A stretch of DNA of 64,000 nt. Origin: Pseudobacillus wudalianchiensis (GTDB lineage: Bacteria; Bacillota; Bacilli; Bacillales; Domibacillaceae). Both the position numbers and the translations under genes were made by a program. Location: NCBI RefSeq assembly GCF_001685015.1, contig NZ_MAYT01000001.1:62001-126000 (forward strand). Reading direction: 5' to 3'. Positions within the stretch are counted from its first letter, which is position 1; every line of letters starts with the position of its first letter. Positions 37,887-47,471 of the stretch are shown in pieces. The notes beneath the pieces are model-generated. The model saw nothing but the letters and a program-made list of their open reading frames with translations, was not told where the DNA came from and ran no database searches.

Positions 37887-38018
37887 TCATATTCTAGATA
37901 AAAATAAACTCCACACCGTAAACCAGGACAATAGGATGAAGCCGCCAACAGCAAGTACAGAAAAGAGCGTGCCTTTTAAGGAATCTTTTTTGTACGTTTT
38001 TTCCTTGTCTTTTTCCAT
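37887..38018 (-). CDS. Cytochrome oxidase subunit IIa (43 residues)
   Basis: Tiny membrane protein beginning MEKDKEKTYKKDSLKGTLFS and continuing with one hydrophobic helix (VLAVGGFILLSWFTVW). This is the size and shape of the CoxIIa subunit of ba3-type oxidases, a basic N-terminus followed by one helix. RBS AAAGGAGC. It is the first gene of the operon, directly before subunit II, whose frame opens inside its TGA. Too short for routine ORF calling. Confidence 0.88.
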   Translation of the reverse strand: MEKDKEKTYKKDSLKGTLFSVLAVGGFILLSWFTVWSLFLSRI

Positions 38019-38045
38019 GTGATTATGCTCCTTTGCTAATGGGTT

Positions 38046-38125
38046 AAAATATCTACTGTTATCTTATTGCAAAAACTTGTGATTTTCTTCACATAAATGT
38101 GAAGATTATTTCACGGTTATGTGAA
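38046..38125 (-). promoter_or_regulatory. Upstream control region of the oxidase operon
   Basis: On the plus strand, TTCACATAAATGTGAA (38088-38103) and TTCACGGTTATGTGAA (38110-38125) are two 16-bp inverted repeats. Their half-sites start at 38088, 38099, 38110 and 38121, exactly 11 bp apart and alternating in orientation. TGTGA-N6-TCACA, the Fnr/Crp form, overlaps at 38078-38093. On the gene side a weak promoter TTTTGC-17-TATTTT ends near 38046. The layout suggests an activator or repressor bound on one DNA face. Confidence 0.6.
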
Positions 38126-38149
38126 GAAGTCGTGACGTTAAAAAAATAA

Positions 38150-38190
38150 ATTAAAGAGACCAGCATTCCTTCCCTGCTGGTCTCTTTAAT
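38150..38190 (-). terminator. Terminator after the 99-aa gene
   Basis: ATTAAAGAGACCAGCA and its exact complement pair around nine bases; the minus-strand side ends in TTTAATTTATTTTTTT. Confidence 0.92.
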
Positions 38191-38193
38191 GTC

Positions 38194-38493
38194 CTATTCA
38201 TATTTTAGAGAGGGTGTCGTACGAAACCAAAGCCATAGGTCATTAATAATAGAAGCAAGTTCACTAATTTCTTCATTAAGACGACAAGATAGGATAAAGC
38301 TTTCTTCTTGTTCAAGATTTGCCTGTTTGGCAGTAATCTTTTTTTCGAGTTCTCGAATTCGATCGGGAATGCTTCCGCGAATCTTTTCCCATTCATTCAA
38401 GATATACTCTTGTTCATTTATAGAGTATTCACTCCAATCTTTCAATGAATAGGGGAGTGAAATACCTAGACGTTCATCGAAAAGAAATTGCAT
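38194..38493 (-). CDS. Small charged protein, unknown function
   Basis: 99 residues beginning MQFLFDERLGISLPYS, with a good RBS (AAAGGAGTT). The centre is a predicted coiled coil (RIRELEKKITAKQANLEQEE) and the C-terminus is aromatic (NDLWLWFRTTP). No membrane segment. It looks like a conserved small Bacillaceae protein but I do not recognise it. It has its own terminator, so it is not part of the oxidase operon, although on the same strand. Confidence 0.75.
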   Translation of the reverse strand: MQFLFDERLGISLPYSLKDWSEYSINEQEYILNEWEKIRGSIPDRIRELEKKITAKQANLEQEESFILSCRLNEEISELASIINDLWLWFRTTPSLKYE

Positions 38494-38601
38494 AGGAAAC
38501 TCCTTTTTTTCTTTTATCGTAGCTGTTTACTAATAATTTGGCAAAAGAAATCAAAAAGATGATTATTTATTCAACTAAATGAATTTTTTTCAAATAAGTA
38601 C

Positions 38602-38630
38602 TTGAAAAGCGAAAAATAAAATGGTATATT
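38602..38630 (+). promoter_or_regulatory. argGH promoter
   Basis: TTGAAA and TATATT are 17 bp apart. Just downstream, TTATTC-N8-GAATAA and GAATAAAAATAA (38631-38657) resemble ARG-box half-sites for an ArgR/AhrC repressor; that part is tentative. Confidence 0.7.
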
Positions 38631-38708
38631 TTATTCAGAGAAAAGAATAAAAATAAAATTAAATGTATATTTATACTAATAGATGACAGCTCAGAGGAGG
38701 AAATAACA

Positions 38709-39917
38709 ATGAACAAGAAAGTAGTCTTAGCTTATTCCGGCGGTCTAGATACATCCGTTGCCATTCCCTGGTTAAAAGATAAAGGATATGACGTAGTAGC
38801 CTGCTGCTTAGATGTAGGGGAAGGAAAAGATTTAGAGTTTGTTAAAAACAAAGCATTGCAAGTTGGAGCTGTAGCCAGCTACATGATCGATGCAAAAGAA
38901 GAATATGCAAATGAATATGCATTGCTTGCTCTTCAAGGCCATACATTATATGAGGGTAAATACCCGCTAGTATCCGCGCTATCCCGTCCGCTTATTGCAA
39001 AGAAGCTAGTAGAGGTAGCTGAACAAGAAAATGCGGTCGCCGTTGCTCACGGATGTACGGGGAAAGGAAACGATCAGGTTCGTTTCGAAGTATCCATTAA
39101 AGCACTAAATCCAAATCTTGAAGTACTAGCACCTGTACGTGACTGGAAATGGTCACGTGAAGAGGAAATTGAGTATGCAAAACAAAATAATATCCCAATT
39201 CCGATTAACTTAGACAGCCCATTCTCTATCGACCAAAACTTATGGGGAAGAAGTAACGAATGTGGTATTTTAGAAGATCCATGGGCAGCTCCTCCGGAAG
39301 ATGCTTATGATTTAACAGCTTCTCTTGAAAACACACCGGACGTTCCAGAAATCATTGAAATTCAATTTGAGCAAGGCGTTCCAGTTGCATTAAATGGCCA
39401 AAGCTACTCTTTAGCTCAATTAATTCTTGAATTGAATGAAATTGCTGGCAAGCATGGCGTTGGCAGAATCGATCACGTAGAAAACCGTCTTGTTGGCATT
39501 AAATCAAGAGAAGTATATGAATGCCCAGGTGCTATGACATTGATTTTGGCGCATAAAGAACTGGAAGATTTAACACTTGTAAAAGAAATGGCTCATTTCA
39601 AGCCAGTCATTGAAAAGAAATTAACAGAGCTTATTTATGAAGGTTTATGGTTCTCTCCTTTGAAAAAAGCGCTTGAAGCCTTCTTAAAAGAAACACAAAA
39701 GTTTGTGACAGGTACAGTGCGTGTGAAATTGTTCAAAGGTCATGCGATTGTTGAGGGAAGAAAATCTGAGTATTCACTATATGATGAGAAGCTCGCTACG
39801 TATACAACAGAAGACCAATTTGACCATGAAGCAGCAGTAGGATTTATCCAACTATGGGGTCTGCCGACAAAAGTGAACTCTATGGTTCAGCAAGAGAAAG
39901 TGAAAGTTAATCAATGA
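38709..39917 (+). CDS. argG: Argininosuccinate synthase
   Basis: Joins citrulline and aspartate with ATP in arginine synthesis. 402 residues. N-type ATP pyrophosphatase loop [17 protein letters not shown], substrate motifs [13 protein letters not shown] and [24 protein letters not shown]. The stop overlaps argH by four bases. Confidence 0.98.
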   Translation: MNKKVVLAYSGGLDTSVAIPWLKDKGYDVVACCLDVGEGKDLEFVKNKALQVGAVASYMIDAKEEYANEYALLALQGHTLYEGKYPLVSALSRPLIAKKLVEVAEQENAVAVAHGCTGKGNDQVRFEVSIKALNPNLEVLAPVRDWKWSREEEIEYAKQNNIPIPINLDSPFSIDQNLWGRSNECGILEDPWAAPPEDAYDLTASLENTPDVPEIIEIQFEQGVPVALNGQSYSLAQLILELNEIAGKHGVGRIDHVENRLVGIKSREVYECPGAMTLILAHKELEDLTLVKEMAHFKPVIEKKLTELIYEGLWFSPLKKALEAFLKETQKFVTGTVRVKLFKGHAIVEGRKSEYSLYDEKLATYTTEDQFDHEAAVGFIQLWGLPTKVNSMVQQEKVKVNQ

Positions 39918-41308
39918 GCAAGCTTTGGGGAGGGCGCTTTCAAAAATCAGCAGAAGAATGGGTAGATGAATTCGGCGCCTCTATCCACTTTGATCAGGAG
40001 CTTGTTTTTGAAGACCTGCAAGGCAGCATAGCACATGTGACGATGCTTGGAAAAACAGGCATCTTAACAGAAGAAGAAATGCACCAAATCTTGGGCGGCC
40101 TTGAAGCTTTACAGCAGAAAGCTTCAAAAGGTGAATTAACATTCTCGGTTGCCCAAGAGGACATCCATTTAAATTTGGAAAAATATTTGATCGAAGAAAT
40201 CGGCGCGGTTGGCGGCAAGCTGCACACCGGACGCAGTCGTAACGATCAAGTTGCCACTGATATGCATTTGTACTTGAAGAAGCAAGTCAAACTTATCATT
40301 GGATTAATTGAGCAGTTTCAAACAGCTCTTGTGGAGAAAGCAGAGCAGCATGTGGAAACACTTGCGCCTGGCTATACTCATCTGCAAAGAGCACAGCCAA
40401 TTTCATTTGGCCACCATTTAATGGCGTATTTTTGGATGCTGCAACGTGATAAAGAACGGTTTCAAGAAGGATTGAAGCGCATAGATGTTTCGCCTTTAGG
40501 GGCGGGAGCGCTTGCTGGAACCACTTTCCCGATTGATCGTGAATTATCAGCAGATCTACTCGGATTCTCCGGGGTGTATGCCAACAGCATGGATGCAGTC
40601 AGTGATCGGGACTTCATCCTTGAGTTCTTGAGCGGTTCCTCCATTTTAATGATGCATCTGTCCCGTCTCGCTGAAGAAATGATTCTTTGGTCAAGCCAGG
40701 AATTCCAGTTCATCGAAATGGATGACGCCTTCTCGACTGGTTCAAGTATTATGCCTCAGAAGAAAAACCCTGATATGGCGGAATTAATTCGCGGGAAAAC
40801 AGGGCGCGTTTATGGTAACCTGTTCAGTTTGCTCACCGTATTAAAAGGCTTGCCGCTTGCTTATAACAAAGATATGCAAGAGGATAAAGAAGGCATGTTT
40901 GATACGGTACATACGATCATTGGTTCCTTGAAAATCTTTACAGGAATGGTTCAGACAATGAAGGTGAATGAGGGCCGCTTAGAGGAAGCTGTCCACAATG
41001 ACTTCTCCAATGCCACGGAGCTCGCTGATTACTTAGCGTCAAAAGGCATTCCATTCCGTGAAGCACATGAAATCGTTGGAAAGCTTGTGCTTCACTGCAT
41101 TCAACATCAATGCTATCTTGCCGACCTGTCTTTAGAGGAGCTAAAGTCAGCGTCTGAGAGCATTGAAGAAGACATTTATCGAGTGTTGTCTCCATATGAG
41201 GCCGTTAAAAGAAGGAAGTCTTTAGGCGGCACTGGTTTCGACCAGGTTCAGCTCCAAATCGAGACAGCCAAACGCTTGATTAATGACGAACAGCCCCTTA
41301 AGAAGTAA
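39914..41308 (+). CDS. argH: Argininosuccinate lyase
   Basis: Splits argininosuccinate to arginine and fumarate. 464 residues of the fumarase/aspartase superfamily. [47 protein letters not shown] and the catalytic loop [12 protein letters not shown] are all present. Coupled to argG through ATGA. A terminator stem begins within its last codons. Confidence 0.98.
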   Translation: MSKLWGGRFQKSAEEWVDEFGASIHFDQELVFEDLQGSIAHVTMLGKTGILTEEEMHQILGGLEALQQKASKGELTFSVAQEDIHLNLEKYLIEEIGAVGGKLHTGRSRNDQVATDMHLYLKKQVKLIIGLIEQFQTALVEKAEQHVETLAPGYTHLQRAQPISFGHHLMAYFWMLQRDKERFQEGLKRIDVSPLGAGALAGTTFPIDRELSADLLGFSGVYANSMDAVSDRDFILEFLSGSSILMMHLSRLAEEMILWSSQEFQFIEMDDAFSTGSSIMPQKKNPDMAELIRGKTGRVYGNLFSLLTVLKGLPLAYNKDMQEDKEGMFDTVHTIIGSLKIFTGMVQTMKVNEGRLEEAVHNDFSNATELADYLASKGIPFREAHEIVGKLVLHCIQHQCYLADLSLEELKSASESIEEDIYRVLSPYEAVKRRKSLGGTGFDQVQLQIETAKRLINDEQPLKK

Positions 41309-41322
41309 GGGGCTGTTTTTTG
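41289..41322 (+). terminator. Terminator overlapping the argH end
   Basis: AACAGCCCCTTA and TAAGGGGCTGTT form a stem that spans the argH stop, followed by TTTTT. Confidence 0.93.
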
Positions 41323-41354
41323 TTATTAGTCAATTGTTTATTTTTGCGATCAAA

Positions 41355-41403
41355 CAGCCTGCTCAAGTAGGAGATTAACGTCTCTAAAGAGCAGGCTTTT
41401 TCG
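41355..41403 (+). terminator. Second hairpin after argH
   Basis: AGCCTGCTC and GAGCAGGCT pair around a 26-base insert that itself contains GAGA/TCTC arms; followed by TTTTTC. The rest of the 359-bp gap to the AEP operon (41404-41667) holds AT-rich DNA in which I could not place a convincing promoter. Confidence 0.75.
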
Positions 41404-41667
41404 TGTTTTATTGATTTATGTCTTTCCATTTCGTGTTCTTTGTGAAAAAGCTAAATTGTTTTTGTGGAACTTTAGATGAAATATTAAGCACATGTAAATA
41501 GTGCGAAGTTGTCTATGTGGATTTGGTTTGATTTTACGACAAAAACACTGAATTCAAAGGTTTTCCATAAAAAACAAACGATTAACATTTTGCCTAAGCA
41601 GCTTTTACTTTCTTTTTTTATAGTGAATGTGTAAAGAAACAGCAAACTTCAAAAAGGGGAGAGGAAT

Positions 41668-42744
41668 GTGAAGGCAAAAAAGCAAAGATTAACGGCTTGT
41701 GCAGTTGCACTTAGCCTATCTTTAATGGCAGGGTGTTCGGGCAAAGAGGAGAAAGCGGCCGCAAAAGACGGAGAAGAGAATCTGAAAGGGGAATTAACGG
41801 TTTATACAGCAATAGAGGACGAGTTGATTCCTGTCTATCTGGATTCCTTTGAAGAGAAATATCCAAATGTGGATATTAATATTGTTCGGGACTCAACTGG
41901 AGTCATTACAGCGAAGCTTCTAGCTGAAGGAGAAAACACGCCGGCAGATGTTATTTGGGGAACAGCCGCTTCTAGTTTGCTTGAGCTTGAGAAAAAAGGA
42001 ATGCTTGCAGGCTACTCACCTAAAGGGGTCGAGCGGGTGCAGCCCCTATTTAAAGATTCTAATCAGCCAGAAAAATGGGTAGGGAACACAGCGTTTATGA
42101 CAGGTATTGCTGTAAATAAAGAAGAGTTAAAAAAGAAAAATCTTCCTATGCCTAAATCCTACAGAGATTTAGTAAAACCTGAATATAAAGGAACAATTGT
42201 GATGCCGCACCCTGCTTCGTCGGGTACTGGGTTTTTAACGGTTTCTGCTTGGCTCCAAATGATGGGGGAAGATAAAGGATGGAATTATATGAAGCAGCTT
42301 CATGAAAATGTTGCTACATACACTCATTCAGGATCAAAACCAGCCAAGCTTGCATCAGCGGGAGAGTATCCAATTGGTATTTCTATGGTTTACAGTGCCG
42401 TAAAAGAAAAACAGAAAGGATCTCCTATTGAAGTGATTCTTCCTGAAGAAGGTCTGGGCTGGGAAGTAGAGGCAAATGCCTTAGTTAAAAAAGATGAAAA
42501 TAGTGAGGTGGCAAAAGCCTTTTTAGATTGGGCCATTTCAGATGAAGCCATGAAGGAGTATTTCGAAGCTAACGGATTTGCTGCTGTTGAAAATACCTTT
42601 AAAGCGCCAGAAGGATTTCCAGCGGATGTAGCTAGTCAATTATTTGATCAAAATGATTTGAAGTGGGCTTCAGAAAACAGGGAAGCTATTTTAGAAAAGT
42701 GGGAGAAGGAGTTTGGTCAGAAAGCCGAAGCGAACGAAGAATAA
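41668..42744 (+). CDS. 2-aminoethylphosphonate-type ABC transporter, substrate-binding lipoprotein
   Basis: 358 residues; starts at GTG after GGGGAGAGG. The lipobox LMAGC gives a mature lipoprotein at C23. The body is a type II binding protein (ELTVYTAIEDELIPVYLDSF, DVIWGTAASSLLELEKKG, YKGTIVMPHPASSGTG, AFLDWAISDEAM), the set related to iron binders but typical of the putative AEP transporters called PhnS2 or AepX. The phnX and phnW genes downstream support AEP as ligand. First gene of a seven-gene operon. Confidence 0.88.
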   Translation: MKAKKQRLTACAVALSLSLMAGCSGKEEKAAAKDGEENLKGELTVYTAIEDELIPVYLDSFEEKYPNVDINIVRDSTGVITAKLLAEGENTPADVIWGTAASSLLELEKKGMLAGYSPKGVERVQPLFKDSNQPEKWVGNTAFMTGIAVNKEELKKKNLPMPKSYRDLVKPEYKGTIVMPHPASSGTGFLTVSAWLQMMGEDKGWNYMKQLHENVATYTHSGSKPAKLASAGEYPIGISMVYSAVKEKQKGSPIEVILPEEGLGWEVEANALVKKDENSEVAKAFLDWAISDEAMKEYFEANGFAAVENTFKAPEGFPADVASQLFDQNDLKWASENREAILEKWEKEFGQKAEANEE

Positions 42745-42766
42745 GAAGGAAAAGGAGTTAAACTTC

Positions 42767-43786
42767 ATGGAGGATTATTTGAAAATTGACCAAGTGAGGA
42801 AAAAGTTTGGGAATGCTATCACACTAAAGAATCTTTCTTTTAGTGTGTCCCAAGGAGAGTTCTTATGCTTATTAGGTCCCAGCGGCTGTGGAAAAACAAC
42901 ATTGCTTCGAATTATTGCCGGATTAGAAAACCCATCCTCTGGAAGAGTTTTCATTAACGGCAAAGATATGACAACTGCTCCACCAGCAAAAAGGAATATT
43001 GGCGTCGTTTTCCAATCCTATGCACTTTTTCCTAATCTCACTGCTTTGAAAAATGTTGAGTTTGGATTAAAAGCTAAAAAGATACATAGACGAGAAGTAA
43101 GAGAAAAGGCACTAGAGGCACTGGAAATGGTTGGGCTAGCAGAGAAAAAGGATTACTACCCTGCACAATTATCGGGGGGACAGCAGCAAAGAGTGGCTCT
43201 TGCCCGGGCTCTCGCCTTATCTCCAGATATTCTGCTCTTAGATGAGCCATTATCCGCTCTGGATGCTAAAGTTCGGGAAACGCTTCGATCTGAAATTCGT
43301 TCTCTTCAAGAAAGACTTGGTATTACAACCATTATGGTTACTCATGATCAAGAGGAAGCGTTAACGATGGCAGATAAAATTATTGTGATGAAAAGTGCAG
43401 AAATTATGCAAATAGGCACACCGCAAGAAATTTATCAGCTGCCAGCTAACCCATTTGTAGCAGACTTTATCGGAGCCATGAATTTTATTCATCTTCATTC
43501 GGCTCATTCAAACGGTCAACTGCTCGCCATCCGGCCAGAACAGATTGTGCTAACAGATGATGGAACAGGTATCCGTGCTACAGTCGAAAAATTAGAATTT
43601 AGGGGTCCAATCTACCGAGGAATGGTCACGCTTGAAGATCCTGCTTCGCTGTTACACGGCAAGTTAGTCCTTATTGATCTACCGATAGATATTGTCCAGC
43701 AGAGAAAAATCAAAAAAGGTAGTGTGCTTACCCTTTCTTTAGGTGAAAAGCAAATGCTGTCGTATCAGGAGAAAGTGGGCGTTTAA
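42767..43786 (+). CDS. ABC transporter ATPase, AEP-type
   Basis: 339 residues from MEDYLKIDQVRKKFG after AAAGGAGTT; the in-frame extension to 42713 overlaps the previous gene. Walker A GPSGCGKTT, Q-loop VVFQSYALFPNLT, signature LSGGQQQRVALARAL, Walker B ILLLDEPLSALD and switch VTHDQEEAL are present. The C-terminal TOBE-like region (LLAIRPEQIVLTDDG) fits importer ATPases. Ends directly at the next start codon. Confidence 0.92.
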   Translation: MEDYLKIDQVRKKFGNAITLKNLSFSVSQGEFLCLLGPSGCGKTTLLRIIAGLENPSSGRVFINGKDMTTAPPAKRNIGVVFQSYALFPNLTALKNVEFGLKAKKIHRREVREKALEALEMVGLAEKKDYYPAQLSGGQQQRVALARALALSPDILLLDEPLSALDAKVRETLRSEIRSLQERLGITTIMVTHDQEEALTMADKIIVMKSAEIMQIGTPQEIYQLPANPFVADFIGAMNFIHLHSAHSNGQLLAIRPEQIVLTDDGTGIRATVEKLEFRGPIYRGMVTLEDPASLLHGKLVLIDLPIDIVQQRKIKKGSVLTLSLGEKQMLSYQEKVGV

Positions 43787-45544
43787 ATGGAGTGGTTAGA
43801 AAAGAACGGAACAGCAGTAATATTCAAGAGAGTGAAACAAAGAGGCGGAAAAGATGGGTGGCTGCAACGTGTACTTCTTCTTGGATTGATCGGCATTTTT
43901 CTGCTGTTGTTGATTCTTCCGCTGTATCAGCTGTTTATTCGAGCATTTTACAGCAAGGATGGTGCATTTGTCGGCTTAGAAAACTTCGTCCAGTATTTTT
44001 CTTCACCGACACTTGTCCAATCATTGAAGAACACCATTTTTATATCAAGCGCCACCATGATCATCTCGGTTACCCTGGCATTTATTTATGCTTATGCACT
44101 TGTTCGGTCAGCGATTCCGGGAAAGGGATTCTTTAAGGCTGTAGCACTTCTTCCGCTGTTTGCTCCAACAATGATGCACGGAATTGCTCTCGTTTATTTA
44201 TTTGGCCATCAAGGATTCATCACCAATGGATTTTGGGGAAGCATTCCCGGTATCTCATTTGAATTATATGGCCCTGTGGGCATTATTATGGCGGAAGTCA
44301 TTTATACTTTCCCGCAAGCATTGTTAATTTTATTAGTTGCTTTTAGAGGAACAGACTATCAGATGTATGAGGCAGCTGATACCCTTCATGCAAGCAGCCT
44401 CAAAAAGTTTCTAATCATTACGATGCCTAATGTGAAATACGGTGTCATCAGTGCATCATTTGTTGTCTTTACTTTAAGCTTTACAGATTTTGGAGCACCC
44501 AAAATTGTTGGTGGCCAATATAATGTGTTGGCAACAGACGTTTATAAACAAGTGATCGGTCAGCAAAATATAGCGATGGGCGCTACGGTCGGCATCATTT
44601 TAATGCTTCCAGCAGTGTTTGCCTTTGTCGTTGATCGGCTCACACAGCAAAAGCATGCGGCGTCTATTTCCGCTAAATCGAAGCCATTCCAAATCAAAAA
44701 AGGGTGGTTGAGAGACTCGGGGTTGTTCTTGTTTTGCTTATCTATTATGCTATTTGTCTTATTAATGGTTTCTGCTGTTTTAGTCGCTGCTTTTACAAAG
44801 GTTTGGCCGTATGATTTAGGTTTCACTCTCGAACATCTTGGTTTTTCCAACTATACCGGCAACGGGATAGAATCATTTAAAAATAGTTTTCTTGTCGCTG
44901 TCATGACAGCAGTAATTGGAACTTGTTTGACCTTTTTATTTGCTTACGGAATTGAAAAAATCCGCCGGCTGTCTAGTTTAAGAAAGATTGGCTACTTTCT
45001 ATCAATTATACCGCTGGCCGTTCCGGGACTTGTGATTGGCCTTGGATATATTTTTTTCTTTAGTCAGCCGGAGATTGAATTTTTTACATGGAAGTTCTCG
45101 AATCCCTTTCATTTTTTATATGGGACCTTCGCCATAATAGTCATGGCAAACATGATCCATTTCTATTCAGTTGCTTTCGTTACAGCGACTACGGCGTTAA
45201 AAAAATTAGATAAGGAATATGAAGTTGTTTCCGAATCAATGGGAGTACCTTTTTATAAAACATTTTTTACGATTACGGTTCCTATGTGTTTGCCCGCTAT
45301 TTTGGAAATGGCGCTGTATTTCTTCGTTAATTCTATGGTAACGATCTCGGCTGTCATGTTTTTATATTCACCGGAGTTTAAATTGGCAGCTATCTCGATC
45401 GTTAATATGGACGACGCTGGAAACTTAGCGGCCGCTGCCGCCATGAGCTCACTCATTTTGTTAACGAATATTGCCGTAAAAGTTCTACATGAAATCATCA
45501 CAAAAATACTGCACTTGCGGGTGTCCCGCTGGCAGCAAAGATAG
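43787..45544 (+). CDS. ABC transporter permease, AEP-type, two-half fusion
   Basis: 585 residues with about 12 membrane helices. It contains two binding-protein-dependent permease halves: loop motif 1 around EAADTLHASSLKKFLIITMP (residues about 205-225) and loop motif 2 around VVSESMGVPFYKTFFTITVP (about 480-500). The single long chain replaces two permeases, as in PhnU2/AepW-type systems. It begins immediately after the ATPase stop (no gap) with only a weak RBS, suggesting coupled translation. Confidence 0.9.
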   Translation: MEWLEKNGTAVIFKRVKQRGGKDGWLQRVLLLGLIGIFLLLLILPLYQLFIRAFYSKDGAFVGLENFVQYFSSPTLVQSLKNTIFISSATMIISVTLAFIYAYALVRSAIPGKGFFKAVALLPLFAPTMMHGIALVYLFGHQGFITNGFWGSIPGISFELYGPVGIIMAEVIYTFPQALLILLVAFRGTDYQMYEAADTLHASSLKKFLIITMPNVKYGVISASFVVFTLSFTDFGAPKIVGGQYNVLATDVYKQVIGQQNIAMGATVGIILMLPAVFAFVVDRLTQQKHAASISAKSKPFQIKKGWLRDSGLFLFCLSIMLFVLLMVSAVLVAAFTKVWPYDLGFTLEHLGFSNYTGNGIESFKNSFLVAVMTAVIGTCLTFLFAYGIEKIRRLSSLRKIGYFLSIIPLAVPGLVIGLGYIFFFSQPEIEFFTWKFSNPFHFLYGTFAIIVMANMIHFYSVAFVTATTALKKLDKEYEVVSESMGVPFYKTFFTITVPMCLPAILEMALYFFVNSMVTISAVMFLYSPEFKLAAISIVNMDDAGNLAAAAAMSSLILLTNIAVKVLHEIITKILHLRVSRWQQR

Positions 45545-45554
45545 GAGAGAGAAC

Positions 45555-46358
45555 ATGGAAAAGAAAATTAAGGGGATTATTTTTGACTGGGCAGGAACAA
45601 CAGTGGACTATGGGTGTCTTGCGCCTGTACAGGTGTTTGTACAGATTTTTAAAGAAAAAGGAATCGATATCACGATAGAAGAAGCTCGCAAGCCGATGGG
45701 GCTTCTGAAAATCGATCACGTTCGTGCGCTCACTGAAATGCCTCGGATAAAAGAACAGTGGAATACTGTCCATGGGTGTAACCCGGAGGAAAAGGACATT
45801 CAAGAGATGTATGACCGATTTGAAGAAGAATTGTTTGCAATTCTTCCAAATTACGCAACTCCTGTCCCAGGATGTATAGAGCTAACAGAAAAGCTTCGTT
45901 ATCGGGGCATTAAGATCGGCTCGACGACTGGCTATACAGCGGAAATGATGAAAATTGTTGCAGCTGAAGCGAAGAAACAAGGGTACTCTCCTGATTATCT
46001 TGTCACGTCAGATGAAGTTCCTGCTGGACGTCCTTATCCGTGGATGTGTTACGCAAATGCTATGGGTCTAGGGATTTATCCAATGAGTTCCATGATTAAG
46101 GTGGGGGATACGGTTTCAGATATATATGAAGGGAAAAATGCTGGGATGTGGACAGTGGGCGTTATTTTAGGAGGAAGTGAACTCGGTCTTTCAGAGGAGG
46201 AAGTGAAAACGCTGGAGGTCGATGAGTTGGATAGAAGGTTTCAAGAGGTAAAAAAACGCTTTATGGAGGCGGGGGCTGATTTTACGATTTTAGAGCTGGA
46301 TGAATTGGAAACGGTTATAGACAAGATTGAATTTGAGCAACGAATGACGGTTTCATAA
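45555..46358 (+). CDS. phnX: Phosphonoacetaldehyde hydrolase
   Basis: HAD-superfamily enzyme that splits phosphonoacetaldehyde to acetaldehyde and phosphate. 267 residues from MEKKIKGIIF after AGGAGAGAG. The nucleophile is D11 in IIFDWAGTTVDYG, and the Schiff-base lysine is K52 in RKPMGLLKIDHV. IGSTTGYTAEMM and VKVGDTVSD-type motif (IKVGDTVSD) complete the site. Upstream of phnW, the reverse of the catalytic order. Confidence 0.97.
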   Translation: MEKKIKGIIFDWAGTTVDYGCLAPVQVFVQIFKEKGIDITIEEARKPMGLLKIDHVRALTEMPRIKEQWNTVHGCNPEEKDIQEMYDRFEEELFAILPNYATPVPGCIELTEKLRYRGIKIGSTTGYTAEMMKIVAAEAKKQGYSPDYLVTSDEVPAGRPYPWMCYANAMGLGIYPMSSMIKVGDTVSDIYEGKNAGMWTVGVILGGSELGLSEEEVKTLEVDELDRRFQEVKKRFMEAGADFTILELDELETVIDKIEFEQRMTVS

Positions 46359-46373
46359 AGGAGAAATGTTCAC

Positions 46374-47471
46374 ATGGAAAATACACATTATTTGTTACTA
46401 ACACCTGGACCGCTTACGACGACTAGAACCGTGAAGGCCGCCATGATGAGAGATTGGTGCACATGGGATTATGATTACAATAATCTCGTTCAGGAAGCTC
46501 GTCAAAAGCTTGTAAGACTAGCTGTGAAAAATACGGATCATTATACGGCAGTGCTGATGCAGGGAAGCGGAACATTTACTGTGGAAGCGACGATTGGATC
46601 AGTGATCAAGCCGTCTGGCAAGCTATTGGTTTGTGTAAATGGCGCATATGGGAAGAGAATCGTACAGATCGCTCAAGTGCTTGGTATCCCAACGGTTGTA
46701 TGCAAGGCAGCTGAGAATGAGCCGATAAACGTTGAACAACTAGAAAAAGTATTAAAGGAACAAACAGACATTACTCATGTGGCAGCTGTTCACTGTGAGA
46801 CGACAACAGGGATATTGAATCCAATACAACAGATTACGAAAATAGCCAAAAGGTATGGAAAATTAACTATCATTGATGCGATGAGCAGTTTTGGCGGGAT
46901 TGAGATAGACATGGAGAGCTGGCAGATTGATTTTCTTATTAGCAGTGCTAACAAATGCATCCAAGGAGTGCCTGGGTTCGGGTTTGTTATTGCTAGTCGT
47001 GACGAGATCAAAAAATGTAAAGGGCAGGCACGTTCTCTGTCGCTCGACCTTTATGACCAATGGGAGACGATGGAGCAGTTTAATGGAAAGTGGCGCTTTA
47101 CTTCTCCGACTCATGTCGTAAGGGCGTTTTATCAAGCGTTACTTGAACTCGAGGAAGAAGGCGGTGTAAGAGCGAGGCAACAACGTTATGAACAAAATCA
47201 AAGATTATTAGTGAAACGGATGAAGGAAGCGGGTTTTCAACCTTTTATTAAAGAAGCATACCATTCGCCTATTATTACTTCATTCTGTTTTCCAACTGAA
47301 GATTTTGATTTTGTCTCGTTTTATCACTATTTAAAAGAGCAAGGATTTGTGATTTATCCAGGCAAGGTTTCACAAACGGATACTTTTAGAATCGGCAATA
47401 TCGGCGATGTGCATATGGCTGATATTCAAGCATTAACAGAAACTATTGAAAAAAGGGCGGTTTGCCTATGA
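46374..47471 (+). CDS. phnW: 2-aminoethylphosphonate:pyruvate transaminase
   Basis: PLP enzyme converting AEP and pyruvate to phosphonoacetaldehyde and alanine. 365 residues. [18 protein letters not shown] at the start, [10 protein letters not shown] for phosphate binding, [10 protein letters not shown] with the PLP aspartate, and the PLP lysine K194 in [27 protein letters not shown]. Its TGA overlaps the start of the next gene (ATGA), which ties that redox gene firmly to the pathway. Confidence 0.97.
   Translation: MENTHYLLLTPGPLTTTRTVKAAMMRDWCTWDYDYNNLVQEARQKLVRLAVKNTDHYTAVLMQGSGTFTVEATIGSVIKPSGKLLVCVNGAYGKRIVQIAQVLGIPTVVCKAAENEPINVEQLEKVLKEQTDITHVAAVHCETTTGILNPIQQITKIAKRYGKLTIIDAMSSFGGIEIDMESWQIDFLISSANKCIQGVPGFGFVIASRDEIKKCKGQARSLSLDLYDQWETMEQFNGKWRFTSPTHVVRAFYQALLELEEEGGVRARQQRYEQNQRLLVKRMKEAGFQPFIKEAYHSPIITSFCFPTEDFDFVSFYHYLKEQGFVIYPGKVSQTDTFRIGNIGDVHMADIQALTETIEKRAVCL

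Noticed and set aside
38099-38116. Possible Rex box between the oxidase upstream palindromes
   Set aside because: TGTGAA and TTCACG are six bases apart; Rex sites need four, and the outer T/A pair is missing.
41404-41667. Search for a Pho box or CRISPR-like repeats before the AEP operon
   Set aside because: No tandem TT(A/T)ACA-type PhoP repeats at 11-bp spacing and no direct repeats were visible; only AT-rich DNA.
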